A DNA stretch of 46,034 nucleotides from positions 1-46,034 of the forward strand of contig NZ_FOBH01000015.1 of assembly GCF_900109785.1 (NCBI RefSeq), written 5' to 3'. The notes beneath the pieces were generated by a model. That model searched no databases. It was not told where the DNA came from and saw nothing but the letters and a program-made list of their open reading frames with translations. The translations under genes and the position numbers were made by a program. Source of the DNA: Nitrosovibrio tenuis. GTDB taxonomy: Bacteria; Pseudomonadota; Gammaproteobacteria; Burkholderiales; Nitrosomonadaceae. This document shows, in pieces, positions 27,675-37,168 of the stretch; position 1 is the stretch's first letter, and every line of letters begins with the position of its first letter.

Positions 27675-28004
27675 CTACGACGCAGCCTGATCTTTCTTCT
27701 CTTGGAGCAGCTTCTGCAATTCGCCGCTCTGGTACATTTCGGTAACGATGTCGGAGCCACCGATAAATTCACCGTTGATGTAGAGTTGCGGAATAGTTGG
27801 CCAGTTTGAGTACTCTTTAATGCCCTGCCGGAATTCCGGTTCTGCAAGGACGTTCACGGCAAACAGATTATTTACCCCACACGCATTAAGGACTTTTACC
27901 GCATGGGCGGAAAAACCGCATTGAGGCGCTTGCGGCGTGCCTTTCATATAAAGCACGACGGGATGAGTCGTAACTTGTTGTTTAATAGTTTCTTGTGTAT
28001 CCAT
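27675..28004 (-). CDS. grxD: Monothiol glutaredoxin (Grx4 type)
   Basis: 109 residues. CGFS active site at Cys29-Ser32, preceded by the KGTPQAPQ loop, and the glutathione-binding WPTIPQLYINGEFIGGSDI near residues 68-86. These proteins bind a [2Fe-2S] cluster between two subunits and hand it to apo-proteins. Last gene of the hemA-prfA-prmC-grxD series, after a 123-bp gap from prmC. A GAGGA-type Shine-Dalgarno precedes the ATG. Confidence 0.96.
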   Translation of the reverse strand: MDTQETIKQQVTTHPVVLYMKGTPQAPQCGFSAHAVKVLNACGVNNLFAVNVLAEPEFRQGIKEYSNWPTIPQLYINGEFIGGSDIVTEMYQSGELQKLLQEKKDQAAS

Positions 28005-28127
28005 ATTAACTCGTCCTCCTCCTGAAATTTAATCAACCGGCAAATCAGCATAGGGGAAAGCCGAGCTGTTTTCAAGAGATATTGGTTTAAACATCGAAAG
28101 ACATAATTAGGTTCTATTCGTTCCCTG

Positions 28128-28958
28128 CTAAATCATACAGATTCCCCCGCTAATCCGAGCTATTCCGGCTAAGTCGGGACGGCAAATTATCGCCCCAAAA
28201 CCGGCCTCTTCCAATAACAGGCGGCAGGTTTGCGCCTGATCATAGCCATGTTCCACCAACAGCGTACCACCCGTTTCCAGGTGAGCAGGCGCGGCGGCGA
28301 TAATCGTTCGCAGGCAGCTCAGGCCATCGCCGCTATCGGTCAGAGCCATGGACGGCTCAAAGCGCAAATCGCCTTGAGCCAGATGAGGATCGGCACCTGC
28401 AACGTATGGTGGATTGGAAACGATGAGATCAAATCTTTCCCCGACAAGCCTGTCAAACCAGTTGCTTCTGATAATGTTCACGTTGCTTACGCCAAGCTGC
28501 TTGGCGTTTGACTTGGCGATAGCTACCGCATCGTTCGACGCATCCACAGCGGTAACAGATGCCAGGGGGCGATATTTCGCTATTGTCAGCGCGATAGCTC
28601 CGCTACCGGTCCCGAGGTCGAGAATTTTCAGGAGACAGTCTACAGGACTTCGCTCCAAAGCCAGATCCACGAGTAATTCGGTTTCTGGCCGGGGGATGAG
28701 CACTGCGGGGCTGACCTTGAAATCCAGACTGTAAAACTCACGCTTGCCCGTAAGATAGGCAACCGGCTCGCCATGGGCGCGGCGCTGCGCCAATTGGACG
28801 AAGTACTGCGCCTGTTCCGGCAAAAGCTCCCGATCGGAGTGGGCAATTAGAACTGCATGGCTCATGTCGAGTACATGCTGCAATAACATTCGCGCATCGA
28901 TATCGCCAATAGTCCGCCGTGCTTGATGCACTGCTTCCAAGACGGTGATTTGCCGCAT
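28128..28958 (-). CDS. prmC: Release factor glutamine N5-methyltransferase
   Basis: 276 residues. Methylates the GGQ glutamine of release factors, fitting its place directly downstream of prfA. An N-terminal helical RF-binding domain is followed by the SAM domain: motif I ILDLGTGSGAIALTIA near residue 117 and the catalytic NPPYVAG near 188, which holds the target amide. HemK is the older name. Confidence 0.95.
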   Translation of the reverse strand: MRQITVLEAVHQARRTIGDIDARMLLQHVLDMSHAVLIAHSDRELLPEQAQYFVQLAQRRAHGEPVAYLTGKREFYSLDFKVSPAVLIPRPETELLVDLALERSPVDCLLKILDLGTGSGAIALTIAKYRPLASVTAVDASNDAVAIAKSNAKQLGVSNVNIIRSNWFDRLVGERFDLIVSNPPYVAGADPHLAQGDLRFEPSMALTDSGDGLSCLRTIIAAAPAHLETGGTLLVEHGYDQAQTCRLLLEEAGFGAIICRPDLAGIARISGGICMI

Positions 28959-29070
28959 TCGGTTTATCTCAGACCCCGCTTAGCCATAGATATTCGGTGA
29001 CCTCGCGATTTCGATAGCGCCAGCTCAGGAACAGACACAAGAACAGACACAAAATGCAGAATGCTTGGCC

Positions 29071-30159
29071 TTATTCGCCCAGTGCCGCCAATTGCTCAGC
29101 CTGATGTTCGGAAATCAGCGCAGAGCAAAGCTCGGTCAAATCGCCATCCATGATCTGTTCGATCTTGTAGAGCGTAAGATTGATCCGGTGGTCGGTTACC
29201 CGACCCTGAGGAAAATTGTAAGTACGAATGCGCCCGGAGCGGTCGCCGGTACCGATCAATGATTTGCGGGTGGCGGCCTGCTTGCTCTGCTGCTCCTGCA
29301 TCTGCTTATCGCGAATCCGCGCAGCCAAGACGCTCATCGCCTGAGCCTTGTTTTTGTGCTGAGAGCGCCCATCCTGGCACTCAACCACGATATTGGTCGG
29401 CAGGTGGGTGACGCGCACCGCCGAATCCGTCTTGTTGATATGTTGGCCACCTGCACCGGAGGCGCGGAATGTATCGATTCTCAGCTCGGCCGGGTTGAGC
29501 ACCACATCCATAATCTCATCCGCTTCAGGCATTACCGCAACGGTACAGGCGGACGTGTGAATGCGGCCCTGAGTCTCTGTAGCGGGTACGCGCTGGACCC
29601 TATGACCACCGGATTCGAACTTGAGCTTGGAATAGGTGCCATTACCGATGATCTTGGCGATGATTTCCTTATAACCACCCGCTTCGGAAGGACTTTGCGA
29701 AATGATTTCCACCTGCCAGCGTTGGCGCTCAGCAAAGCGCGTGTACATGCGGAACAAGTCACCCGCAAATAGCGCGGACTCGTCCCCGCCAGTGCCAGCG
29801 CGTATTTCGAGAAAAATGTTGCGCTCATCGTTCGGGTCTTTCGGCAGTAGTTCCTTCTGTAGCTCCACCCCGATTTGCGCCATTCTCTCTCTGGCATTGC
29901 GCATTTCGGCGTCAGCAAATTCCCGGATCTCGGCATCGGCGGTAATTTCCGCAGACATCTCCCGTGCGGTATGAATGTCGCGTTCGCTTTGGAGATAGGC
30001 ATCATAGAGTTCGACTACCGGCGCGATCTCCGCGCGCTCGCGCGTGAGCTTGCGATACTTGTCGAGATTAGCGGTGATGGTTTCGCTGCTCAGCAGGCGA
30101 TTCAACTCCTCCAGGCGCACGCTAAGCTGCGTGAGCTTGGCAGTCATGCTTTTGTTCAT
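29071..30159 (-). CDS. prfA: Peptide chain release factor 1
   Basis: 362 residues. Reads UAA and UAG stop codons through the PAT tripeptide (residues 192-194 in [10 protein letters not shown]) and triggers hydrolysis with GGQ (residues 237-239 in GAGGQHINK). The ATG overlaps the hemA stop by 4 bp. Met5 (30147) would be an equally family-like start. It lies 112 bp before prmC, whose product methylates Gln239. Confidence 0.97.
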   Translation of the reverse strand: MNKSMTAKLTQLSVRLEELNRLLSSETITANLDKYRKLTRERAEIAPVVELYDAYLQSERDIHTAREMSAEITADAEIREFADAEMRNARERMAQIGVELQKELLPKDPNDERNIFLEIRAGTGGDESALFAGDLFRMYTRFAERQRWQVEIISQSPSEAGGYKEIIAKIIGNGTYSKLKFESGGHRVQRVPATETQGRIHTSACTVAVMPEADEIMDVVLNPAELRIDTFRASGAGGQHINKTDSAVRVTHLPTNIVVECQDGRSQHKNKAQAMSVLAARIRDKQMQEQQSKQAATRKSLIGTGDRSGRIRTYNFPQGRVTDHRINLTLYKIEQIMDGDLTELCSALISEHQAEQLAALGE

Positions 30160-31418
30160 TCCGGACGGTGGAGATGGTACAGGCGGTTTATCAGATCGAC
30201 CAGATCGTCACGCTCGTTCGCTACAGCGTGATTGAGCGCGTAGGAAGGGATATGCAGGAATTTGTTGGTCAGGCCGTTACTCAACGATTCGATTATTTTT
30301 TGCGGGTCCTCGCCCTTGGCAAGAAGCTTTTTGGCCCGCTCCAGTTCATGGCGGCGGTAGCGTTCAGCCTGATCGCGCAACGCACGTATGGTGGGGACGA
30401 CTTCGCGCGACTCGAGCCAATGCATGAAATTGACGACGTTCGAGTCGATGATCGCCTCCGCCTGTGCAACGGCGCCCTGGCGAGCATCCAATCCTTCCTT
30501 CACCACCTCGGCAAGATCATCCACGGAATAGAGAAACACGTCATCCAATTCCGCCACTTCCGGCTCGACATCGCGCGGCACGGCCAGATCCACCATGAAA
30601 ATCGGTCGGTGTTTGCGCGCCTTGATTGCGCGTTCCAGCATTCCCTTGCCCAGTATGGGAAGTGTGCTCGCGGTGCAGGTTACCACGATATCGTGGAGTG
30701 CTAATTGTTCGGGAAGCTCATTCAAGGTGATGACCTGCGCATTGAAGCGATGAGCCAGGGCCTGTGCGCGCTCACTGGTGCGATTGGCGACGGTGATACG
30801 CTTGGGATTGCGTGCAGCGAAGTGACTCGCGCACAACTCGATCATTTCTCCCGCGCCGATGAATAGCACGCGCTGCTCATTGATCTCACCGAAAATTCGC
30901 TCTGCCAGCCGCGTAGCGGCCGCGGCCATGGAAACCGAATTTGTGCCGATCTCGGTGGAACTGCGAACCTCCTTGGCAACAAAAAAAGTGCGCTGAAACA
31001 GTTTGTGCAACAGCATTCCGAGTGTGCCGGCGTGCTCGGCGGATTTCACTGCATTTTTTAGCTGACCCAGTATCTGCGGTTCACCCAATACCATGGAATC
31101 CAGACCGCTGGCCACGCGAAAGGCATGCTTCACCGCTTGCTCGCGCGGCAGCTTGTACAGATACGGCTCCAGCTCCCGCGCGGGCAACTGATGAAAATCG
31201 GCCAGCCAATGCGTTGCCTCCTCCGGTTTATCCGTACTGCAATAAACCTCGGTTCGGTTGCAGGTGGACACAATCGCCGCCTCCTTCACCGGGCGGCGTC
31301 CTACCAGATCGAGCAACGCGCGCTCCATCGCATCTTCCGGGAACGCGACCTGCTCGCGCACGTCCAGCGGCGCAGTCTGATGGTTAATGCCAAAGGCAAA
31401 TAACTGCATTGAAGACAC
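30156..31418 (-). CDS. hemA: Glutamyl-tRNA reductase
   Basis: 420 residues. Reduces glutamyl-tRNA to glutamate-1-semialdehyde with NADPH, the step before HemL. Catalytic Cys53 lies in [11 protein letters not shown]. The NADPH-binding domain shows [16 protein letters not shown] near residue 186. The [12 protein letters not shown]-terminal motif and the C-terminal dimerisation helix are also present. Met4 is an alternative start. It heads the hemA-prfA-prmC series, a gene order found in many proteobacteria. Confidence 0.96.
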   Translation of the reverse strand: MSSMQLFAFGINHQTAPLDVREQVAFPEDAMERALLDLVGRRPVKEAAIVSTCNRTEVYCSTDKPEEATHWLADFHQLPARELEPYLYKLPREQAVKHAFRVASGLDSMVLGEPQILGQLKNAVKSAEHAGTLGMLLHKLFQRTFFVAKEVRSSTEIGTNSVSMAAAATRLAERIFGEINEQRVLFIGAGEMIELCASHFAARNPKRITVANRTSERAQALAHRFNAQVITLNELPEQLALHDIVVTCTASTLPILGKGMLERAIKARKHRPIFMVDLAVPRDVEPEVAELDDVFLYSVDDLAEVVKEGLDARQGAVAQAEAIIDSNVVNFMHWLESREVVPTIRALRDQAERYRRHELERAKKLLAKGEDPQKIIESLSNGLTNKFLHIPSYALNHAVANERDDLVDLINRLYHLHRPE

Positions 31419-31721
31419 GATAGGCGACGGGGCGGAAATTTAAAAATTCGCTGATTATAGTCTTACAAGCTTTTGAATACCATCACTTAGAAGAGTTTCT
31501 GTTTTAGAGAAAAATATGCGAGTCCGAAGATCAAGCTGCTTCCTGGGGCGCTTGGGCACTTCTGCGGGAAAGAGCAAACTGGGGCCAAGAGGGGCCGGGG
31601 AAAAAGGAAATAAAGGGCAAGTCTATCGGAAAAATTGCTGAGCTTATAAGAATTTCGTATAAATTCCGTAACAAATAGCCGCTACAATCTGATCGTACTT
31701 CATCATTACATGAGGCTAACC

Positions 31722-31946
31722 ATGGCTAAATATGTCCCGTATGTGCGAACCGCGGAAGGCCGCGTGGAGCGGAAGTCCTACGCTATCTTCAACGCTACCG
31801 GCGACAGCTTGTCACCTTATGTACATGAAGAGCCGCTCGTGGGATGGCCTGAATCCAAGGTATATTGGGCGAGCGAAGCCGGGCCGAGTGTCGGCATCGC
31901 CCCACTCAACCCCCATCCCGATCATGTTTCATCTGCAGAACAATAA
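31722..31946 (+). CDS. Small hypothetical protein
   Basis: 74 residues from the ATG at 31722, which has GAGG 6 nt upstream. The frame also opens at 31710. No family recognised. The sequence is rich in Tyr, Pro and Ser (YVPYVRTAEGRVERKSYAIF at the start) and has no signal peptide or membrane segment. A TACAAT -10-like element lies near 31683. The preceding 303 bp after hemA hold no other gene, and 120 bp follow before the converging deacetylase gene. Confidence 0.5.
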   Translation: MAKYVPYVRTAEGRVERKSYAIFNATGDSLSPYVHEEPLVGWPESKVYWASEAGPSVGIAPLNPHPDHVSSAEQ

Positions 31947-32066
31947 AACACACCGGATATTGGAAGGGGATCGATACAAGAATCACATCACATCGCTCTT
32001 GCACTGCATGCCTGTGCCGGTCGCACGTGTATTAAATGTTCAATTTAGTACAAACCGATACGGGAA

Positions 32067-32861
32067 CTACGGTCTGCCGCGCATGGCAGACCATGTTCTT
32101 GACGCGCTGTTGAGCGCCCTTCCCAACGCGGGCGAGGACCCTACCGAGCATAAGCGTTTGATGTAATCAAAAGGCTTTTCACCGCTCAGGCGCATAATCT
32201 TCCTGATATCGCAACCCGGATAATTGGTGCCTGGCTGCGTCGTGTACGAGAATCTGATTCCCAACGCCGACAGATCATCGAGCCATTCCTGACGAAAGTA
32301 ACCCCAAGGCCACGCAAGATGAATCTCATGCGTGTACCCTTGATCACGCAGTGTTTGAACCGAAATAGCGATATCCTGCTGGACGACCTGCCGGATATTT
32401 GCGGAAGAACTGTTAATCCAGGACGAGTCGTGCGAGTGCGTATGGGAATGAAGCTCAAAAATTCCGCTATCGACCATTGACTTTATTTCATCCCAGGACA
32501 AGTAGCGCTCGTCCCCTTCTTCAAGCCAGGTGTCGGTCGGTTGCCCTGTTTGCTCATCCTTTATTTTTCCGGTGACAACGAACAATATTGCGTTCATCCC
32601 GTATTTCTCGAGAAGCGGCGCGGCGATGTAACAGTTATCACGGTACCCATCATCAAACGTAATAACGAGGCCACGCTCAACGACTTCCTCTCCGGCGAGG
32701 GCACGCTCGAATTGCGCGCTTGTAAGGCTACGAAAGCCCCTTTTCCTGAACCACTGCAAATAATGATCAAATTCGTCGATAGTGACCGATATCGAATTCT
32801 TGTAAGGGAGCACGCGATGAAAGGCTATGACGGGAATAGGCGACGAAAAAAATGGGGTCAT
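32067..32861 (-). CDS. Polysaccharide deacetylase (NodB/CE4 family)
   Basis: 264 residues, no signal peptide. Removes N- or O-acetyl groups from a glycan. The CE4 catalytic motifs are TFDDGYRD with Asp70-Asp71, and the zinc pair in HSHTH at His138 and His142. The C-terminal AWPWGYF segment corresponds to motif 3. Composition and position beside an acyltransferase suggest modification of an exopolysaccharide or lipopolysaccharide. The last codons contain a perfect 8-bp hairpin (32071-32092), which may end transcription. No Shine-Dalgarno is obvious before the ATG, so the start is uncertain. Confidence 0.88.
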   Translation of the reverse strand: MTPFFSSPIPVIAFHRVLPYKNSISVTIDEFDHYLQWFRKRGFRSLTSAQFERALAGEEVVERGLVITFDDGYRDNCYIAAPLLEKYGMNAILFVVTGKIKDEQTGQPTDTWLEEGDERYLSWDEIKSMVDSGIFELHSHTHSHDSSWINSSSANIRQVVQQDIAISVQTLRDQGYTHEIHLAWPWGYFRQEWLDDLSALGIRFSYTTQPGTNYPGCDIRKIMRLSGEKPFDYIKRLCSVGSSPALGRALNSASRTWSAMRGRP

Positions 32862-33114
32862 ATGCGGGGCAAAAGCGTCAGTATGGGAATCTGAATCCGA
32901 CGCTCATGCCGCCCCGCAACAACTGCCGCTTCCCAGCGTCTTCAATTGCCTCTCCGATCGCATCGGCTAAGCGCTTCATCGCGTTCTCAAGCGTATAAAC
33001 GTCAGTTCGCATAGGGCTTTGTAAATATAAATGAAGGAAAGTTTTTTTGGCGCCACGCCAACTTAGCATATCCGAAAAAGACAGTGGATTCGATAGACCA
33101 TAAGGACTTTTAAC

Positions 33115-33228
33115 ATGACCTTTAACATGGGGATCTTTAACGCGGGAACATCAAGCTCAACAGTTTTTTGTTATCCGAACACTCCATGCGAGGGAAATTC
33201 CAATAGAATAGTCGCCGGCGATAAGTAA
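33115..33228 (+). CDS. Candidate 37-residue peptide gene
   Basis: ATG at 33115 is preceded by TAAGGA with an 8-base spacer, a good ribosome-binding site. The peptide begins MTFNMGIFNAG and contains two cysteines in a short CYPNTPC loop. The DNA carries three imperfect copies of CTTTAAC at about 14-bp spacing around its start. No homologue is known to me. The rest of the 305-bp gap 33070-33374, ahead of the acyltransferase, shows no gene. Confidence 0.35.
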   Translation: MTFNMGIFNAGTSSSTVFCYPNTPCEGNSNRIVAGDK

Positions 33229-33374
33229 CACTCGTCTTAATCCACTACTCCCAGCAAAATTTTGATCAGCGTCATACAACGTTTCTGTTTCTCTTTGTCG
33301 ACTTGGTCATGACGCCCTGGATAGCTCGTTTATAAGCGGCGCTGTACGCATCTCTCTGGTCAAACCTAAGCGAC

Positions 33375-34502
33375 ATGCACGCTAACATTTCGAGAGTGCC
33401 CCTTCTGGATGCGCTCAAAGCCATTGCCTGCTTATCAATTGTATCGCATCACTTGGCAGCCTACGGCCCCATGTCCGAGATAGCGTACCCGCTGTTTCCC
33501 GGGTTGATTGAGGGAGTCTACGAATATGGAAGAATGGCGGTACAAGTCTTTATCGTCATTGCGGGCTTTCTGTTCGCGGGAAAGCATGCACCAGGCGGGG
33601 TACTGGTCATGGCTTACCCCGTTCAGGCAATTAAACAACGCTATTTCAGACTGGTCGTGCCCTATCTCGCCGCCCTGATCTTGGCAATCGCGTGTGCGGC
33701 CGTTGCCAGGCGTTGGATGATTCACGATTCGATCCCTGATGCACCTAACCTCCTCCAACTTCTGGCACATGCATTTTTACTGCAGGATTTGCTCGATCAG
33801 GAGGTTCTATCGGCAGGTGTCTGGTACGTAGCTGTTGATTTTCAGTTGTTCATGCTTACCGTGATGTTGCTGTGGCTATCGGGACAAATCCAGTGTTGGT
33901 ACCCGAACCTCAAGGCGGCCGGTCAGATTGTGATTACAGGCGTAACTTTAGCCTCGCTGTTTGTATTTAATCGGGATAATTCCTGGGATGAAACTGCTTT
34001 CTATTTTTTTGGCTCGTTCGGTCTCGGGATTTTGGTTTATTGGATTGCGAACACGCGGCACCGTAGCCTTTGGCTCCTGCTACTCGTTCTGGTGGTAATC
34101 ATGGCATTGCTGGTGGATTTCCGTGCACGGATAGCGGTTGCGGGGCTTGTAATGCTGATGCTGGGACTTGCGCGGCAATATAGCTCGTTGCTTGAGAATT
34201 TGCCCTTGCCGAATTTTCTTACCTCTCTCGGACGCATTTCCTACTCGATATTCCTGGTTCACTTTCCCCTGTGCCTGGTTGTCAATACAACATTCTTTCA
34301 CTTTTTCCCAGCTCAACCTGTCACGAATGCGTTCGGGCTGATTTTGGCTTTCTGCGTCAGTATCTTTGGTGGCGCTTTATTTTTCAGATGGGTCGAAAAC
34401 ATCTGGAGTAGCCCCGCTCATGTCTGGAAGAGAACCAAGGGTACCGTTGTTTCTGTCGCCGAGGCCGGAGACTTTTCTCGTAGCAAGGGCACACTCCAAT
34501 AG
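33375..34502 (+). CDS. Acyltransferase family 3 membrane protein
   Basis: 375 residues with about ten membrane segments. O-acylates surface sugars in known relatives such as OafA. The catalytic region is LSIVSHHLAAYG (His25/His26) in the first helix, followed by the conserved Arg-rich QRYFRLVVPY near residue 90. The LGRISYSIFLVHFPL motif lies near 290. It stands beside a polysaccharide deacetylase gene on the other strand, so both may trim the same glycan. A long 5' region with a small peptide frame precedes it. Confidence 0.9.
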   Translation: MHANISRVPLLDALKAIACLSIVSHHLAAYGPMSEIAYPLFPGLIEGVYEYGRMAVQVFIVIAGFLFAGKHAPGGVLVMAYPVQAIKQRYFRLVVPYLAALILAIACAAVARRWMIHDSIPDAPNLLQLLAHAFLLQDLLDQEVLSAGVWYVAVDFQLFMLTVMLLWLSGQIQCWYPNLKAAGQIVITGVTLASLFVFNRDNSWDETAFYFFGSFGLGILVYWIANTRHRSLWLLLLVLVVIMALLVDFRARIAVAGLVMLMLGLARQYSSLLENLPLPNFLTSLGRISYSIFLVHFPLCLVVNTTFFHFFPAQPVTNAFGLILAFCVSIFGGALFFRWVENIWSSPAHVWKRTKGTVVSVAEAGDFSRSKGTLQ

Positions 34503-34565
34503 CAATCTGAAATAGTCGTATAAGCCAGTTTCGAGATGTGGTTGGGTTGTCAAAACAGGCGAATA

Positions 34566-35063
34566 TTACGCATGAGGAGGCGCGCTCAGCGCTTGAAGAC
34601 GCTCTCCCGTGAGCTTTTCGTACAACTCGTCCAAAAATCCCCGCTGTCCAGGAAGAATGCGGCGAGCGGCTTCCGCTATATCAAACCACTCGGCGCGGTC
34701 CACCTCGGGAAACTCCCCAATTTTGCCCGAACCCTTCGGCCACTCCATGCTGAATGTGTTTGAGACCAGGCTGGAAGGATCCCAGTCGCTTTCGGCCGCC
34801 CATGCATCAACGATTTTTCCGCTAGGCTGCTTGCGGCGTGCAAGCGGAAAGAACGGCCCAGTTGGTCGGTGTCCGGTTTCTTCGAAGAATTCTCTCAGGG
34901 CGGCCTGAAGGGGATCTTCGTTTTCGTCATACTCACCCTTTGCGATTGACCACGATCCCAAGTCTCTCTTGGCCCAAAATGGTCCTCCGGGATGGACAAG
35001 GAGAACTTCAAGGTGACCGGCTTTCAAGCGGTAGGGAAGGATGCCGGCGCTAGTGGGGGGCAT
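34566..35063 (-). CDS. NUDIX hydrolase
   Basis: 165 residues. The NUDIX box spans residues 43-65, with Gly43, Glu49, Arg58-Glu59 and Glu61-Glu62 in the G-x5-E-x7-RE-x2-EE-x-G arrangement. It hydrolyses nucleoside diphosphates linked to another moiety; the substrate is not deducible. The sequence type (GILPYRLKAGHLEVLLVHPGG) is the common stand-alone housecleaning group. It could be functionally close to the deaminase gene nearby, since both act on nucleotides, but 258 bp separate them from the next ORF. Confidence 0.92.
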   Translation of the reverse strand: MPPTSAGILPYRLKAGHLEVLLVHPGGPFWAKRDLGSWSIAKGEYDENEDPLQAALREFFEETGHRPTGPFFPLARRKQPSGKIVDAWAAESDWDPSSLVSNTFSMEWPKGSGKIGEFPEVDRAEWFDIAEAARRILPGQRGFLDELYEKLTGERLQALSAPPHA

Positions 35064-35321
35064 GGGGAAGTCCCATCGTTAACGAACAATAACTATGACT
35101 TCCCGTTCTGCCTGTATGTGTGACGGATAACCCAAGTACAGGCATATAAGCCGATTAAATGGCTTTTGGACGTCTGGCCGCCTTTTGGATACTTGCGATG
35201 CGCTTATGGTGAAACGGTTTATAGATGGGAGAGATTAATAAGGGCAGCGCTATATTTCCAGCTGATTGTTCAGTTATCGAAATTTGCAACAAGTAAAAAG
35301 TATTGTCGCGTAAGCGAGACC

Positions 35322-35522
35322 TCAGACCTTCGTAATCCTTGTCTTTAAGAGATTTTCTAAGACTCTACTACGAATGTCTATATTGTTTAGGTTTTGCGTA
35401 GCTTTGAATTCATTATTTGCAACGTATACAAGCCGGAGAGTTTCAATTGCCCGTTTGCTATTAGCTACAACTTGGCTTGAAAAGTCAAAAACTAGCTGAC
35501 GTCCTTCATCCTCATCTTTCAT
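35322..35522 (-). CDS. 66-residue protein of unknown function, overlapping the deaminase gene
   Basis: The ATG lies inside the last codons of the deaminase gene (11-bp overlap). A GGAG Shine-Dalgarno with a 7-base spacer sits in the deaminase reading frame, a classic coupling arrangement. The product starts with an acidic patch (MKDEDEGRQ), is otherwise predicted helical, and has no cysteine or known motif. It shares the low GC of the deaminase gene. I find no family for it. It may be a regulator or partner of the deaminase. The 258 bp beyond it (35064-35321) hold nothing recognised. Confidence 0.6.
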   Translation of the reverse strand: MKDEDEGRQLVFDFSSQVVANSKRAIETLRLVYVANNEFKATQNLNNIDIRSRVLENLLKTRITKV

Positions 35523-37074
35523 TATTCTTCTCCGATATTGCTAGTTTCCCGATCACCCACTGCTCGTGAGTTGAATAATCGTCAAGAGAAGTTGTTATTA
35601 TAGGCTGAGCCATTTTTTTGTCCATCAAGATAAATCTGCCTTTTTCCTTTCTTGGCCTCTTTGTTGAGTCAAGTCGAAAAAGTCGAAGTATGTTCTGTGG
35701 GGCAACGCCTTCATACTGAATAAATCTCACCCTCCTTTCAGTAGTGTTTTCCTTTACTGAAACAGAATCACTATGCAATACTGTGGCTAAACTTTTTGGA
35801 TAAGGTTCGATAAACACGACTTTTTCAATCCCACTTGCGACAATATGTCTAGCACAAGAATGGCAAGGAAAAGTCGTACAGTATAATGTCGATCCCACGA
35901 TACCTGTCTTTTCGCCCCTTGCGACAGAAATAATTGCTTCCATTTCTGCGTGAACAGCTCGAGAATACTCAATCAGTTGTTTAATATCTGTCTGCTTTAG
36001 CGCGTCCTCAACTGCTTGAGTATTGATGTCTTCTTTCAATAACGGTTTTAATTTATCGCACGCAGCTTCATACAGCCGGTTTTTTCGTTCATCATTGTGG
36101 CAAATCTTGTCCGCCCACTTGTAACAACGGTGATCATCCTTACCGTCCTCCTCACTGTATAGGCCACCGCCGAATTTTGGAACGTCATTCCTGCCCAACC
36201 CGATTATCTCCCCTTTCTTGCTTACGATCACCGCGCCTACTTGTCGAGAGAGACAGCCAGAGATAGCAGCTTGGGCATGCGCCGCGTGCATCGCGGTTTC
36301 ATCGGATGTCGGAGAATGAACCGGTATGGCAAAGAGTATTTCAAGGTAACGCTCTAGCGATTTCCTCAACTCTACATCATTTGGATGATCATTGCGTACA
36401 AAAAAATCAGCTTTATGAAACGCGTCACTCACTTGTTGCCCGAAGTCATCATTTTCCCCATAATCCTTCTCGATTATCTTGGTAATTTCAGCTTCGCTTG
36501 GGCTATTTTTTTTTAATCGCTCCTTTCTGATGTCTTCAGGCGCAAAAACTCCAAAAACCCAGAAAATGTCACCATATGTCTCGCGAAGCAAGTCAAGTTC
36601 AGCTGGATGCTTGAGCGAGTCAATGATATGAGCATATCGTAAAGATTGCGGAACCTTTGCTTCACCTCCTTTGGCAGGCTTAAACCCCTTCTCTTGTCTA
36701 ATCGAATGTATACGCTCTATGATTTTCGCAACTAAATAATTGTTGCCAAATTTTTCTCGTAGGGTATTTCCAACCGCCTGATATTTTGCTATGCGATTAC
36801 TTCCGGTTAAACCAACTTCGATATTTTCAGATAGAAGTTTTGCGCTACTCGCGATCTGGTCACTAGGTTTGTAAGGTATTACCGTGTAACCATACTGAGT
36901 CTCGAGCGTGTTTTCTAGTATCGCTTTGGCTGTTGTGCAACCGGATGCCACAGGGCCGACAAGCGCTATTACAAGCTCTTGGGTACGTCGGTCCTTTGGC
37001 GCTAGAAGCTCGCTTTCCGTAACGGTTACGCTCCCCTTCTGGGGCAGACTGACTATCGAGTCATTTCTAATCAT
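35512..37074 (-). CDS. Anti-phage deoxycytidylate deaminase with P-loop domain (DcdV/AvcD family)
   Basis: 520 residues in two domains. The N-terminal part is P-loop kinase-like: ELVIALVGPVASGCTTAK at residues 33-50, where Cys46 replaces the Walker A lysine. The C-terminal part is a zinc deaminase with His375-Ala-Glu377 and Pro-Cys404-x-x-Cys407, as in dCMP deaminases. Known relatives (Vibrio AvcD/DcdV) deaminate dCTP and dCMP on infection, draining the dNTP pool, and are held inactive by an RNA, AvcI, encoded just upstream. The DNA is visibly AT-richer than its neighbours and adjoins tRNA-Phe, so it was probably acquired horizontally. A plain dCMP deaminase would lack the first domain. Confidence 0.88.
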   Translation of the reverse strand: MIRNDSIVSLPQKGSVTVTESELLAPKDRRTQELVIALVGPVASGCTTAKAILENTLETQYGYTVIPYKPSDQIASSAKLLSENIEVGLTGSNRIAKYQAVGNTLREKFGNNYLVAKIIERIHSIRQEKGFKPAKGGEAKVPQSLRYAHIIDSLKHPAELDLLRETYGDIFWVFGVFAPEDIRKERLKKNSPSEAEITKIIEKDYGENDDFGQQVSDAFHKADFFVRNDHPNDVELRKSLERYLEILFAIPVHSPTSDETAMHAAHAQAAISGCLSRQVGAVIVSKKGEIIGLGRNDVPKFGGGLYSEEDGKDDHRCYKWADKICHNDERKNRLYEAACDKLKPLLKEDINTQAVEDALKQTDIKQLIEYSRAVHAEMEAIISVARGEKTGIVGSTLYCTTFPCHSCARHIVASGIEKVVFIEPYPKSLATVLHSDSVSVKENTTERRVRFIQYEGVAPQNILRLFRLDSTKRPRKEKGRFILMDKKMAQPIITTSLDDYSTHEQWVIGKLAISEKNNER

Positions 37075-37114
37075 TTATTTTTCTGACCATTCCTTCGCTA
37101 CTGCAAATGGATTA

Positions 37115-37168
37115 CATAAAGAAAAAGGCTTGCCGTTGTATTAACGGACAAGCCTTTGACTTTCTTTA

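Noticed and set aside
31732-32166. 144-codon plus-strand frame overlapping the small hypothetical gene and the deacetylase end
   Set aside because: The 31722-31946 frame has the better ribosome-binding site, and the second half is antisense to the clear deacetylase.
32878-33069. 63-codon minus-strand frame before the deacetylase gene
   Set aside because: The inner part looks weakly protein-like (helical, Ala/Glu rich), but there is no ribosome-binding site at either possible start and no known relative; too weak to list.
35331-35345. Possible second attachment site matching the tRNA-Phe anticodon arm
   Set aside because: Only about nine bases (AATCCTTGT) match, in the opposite orientation; chance is sufficient.
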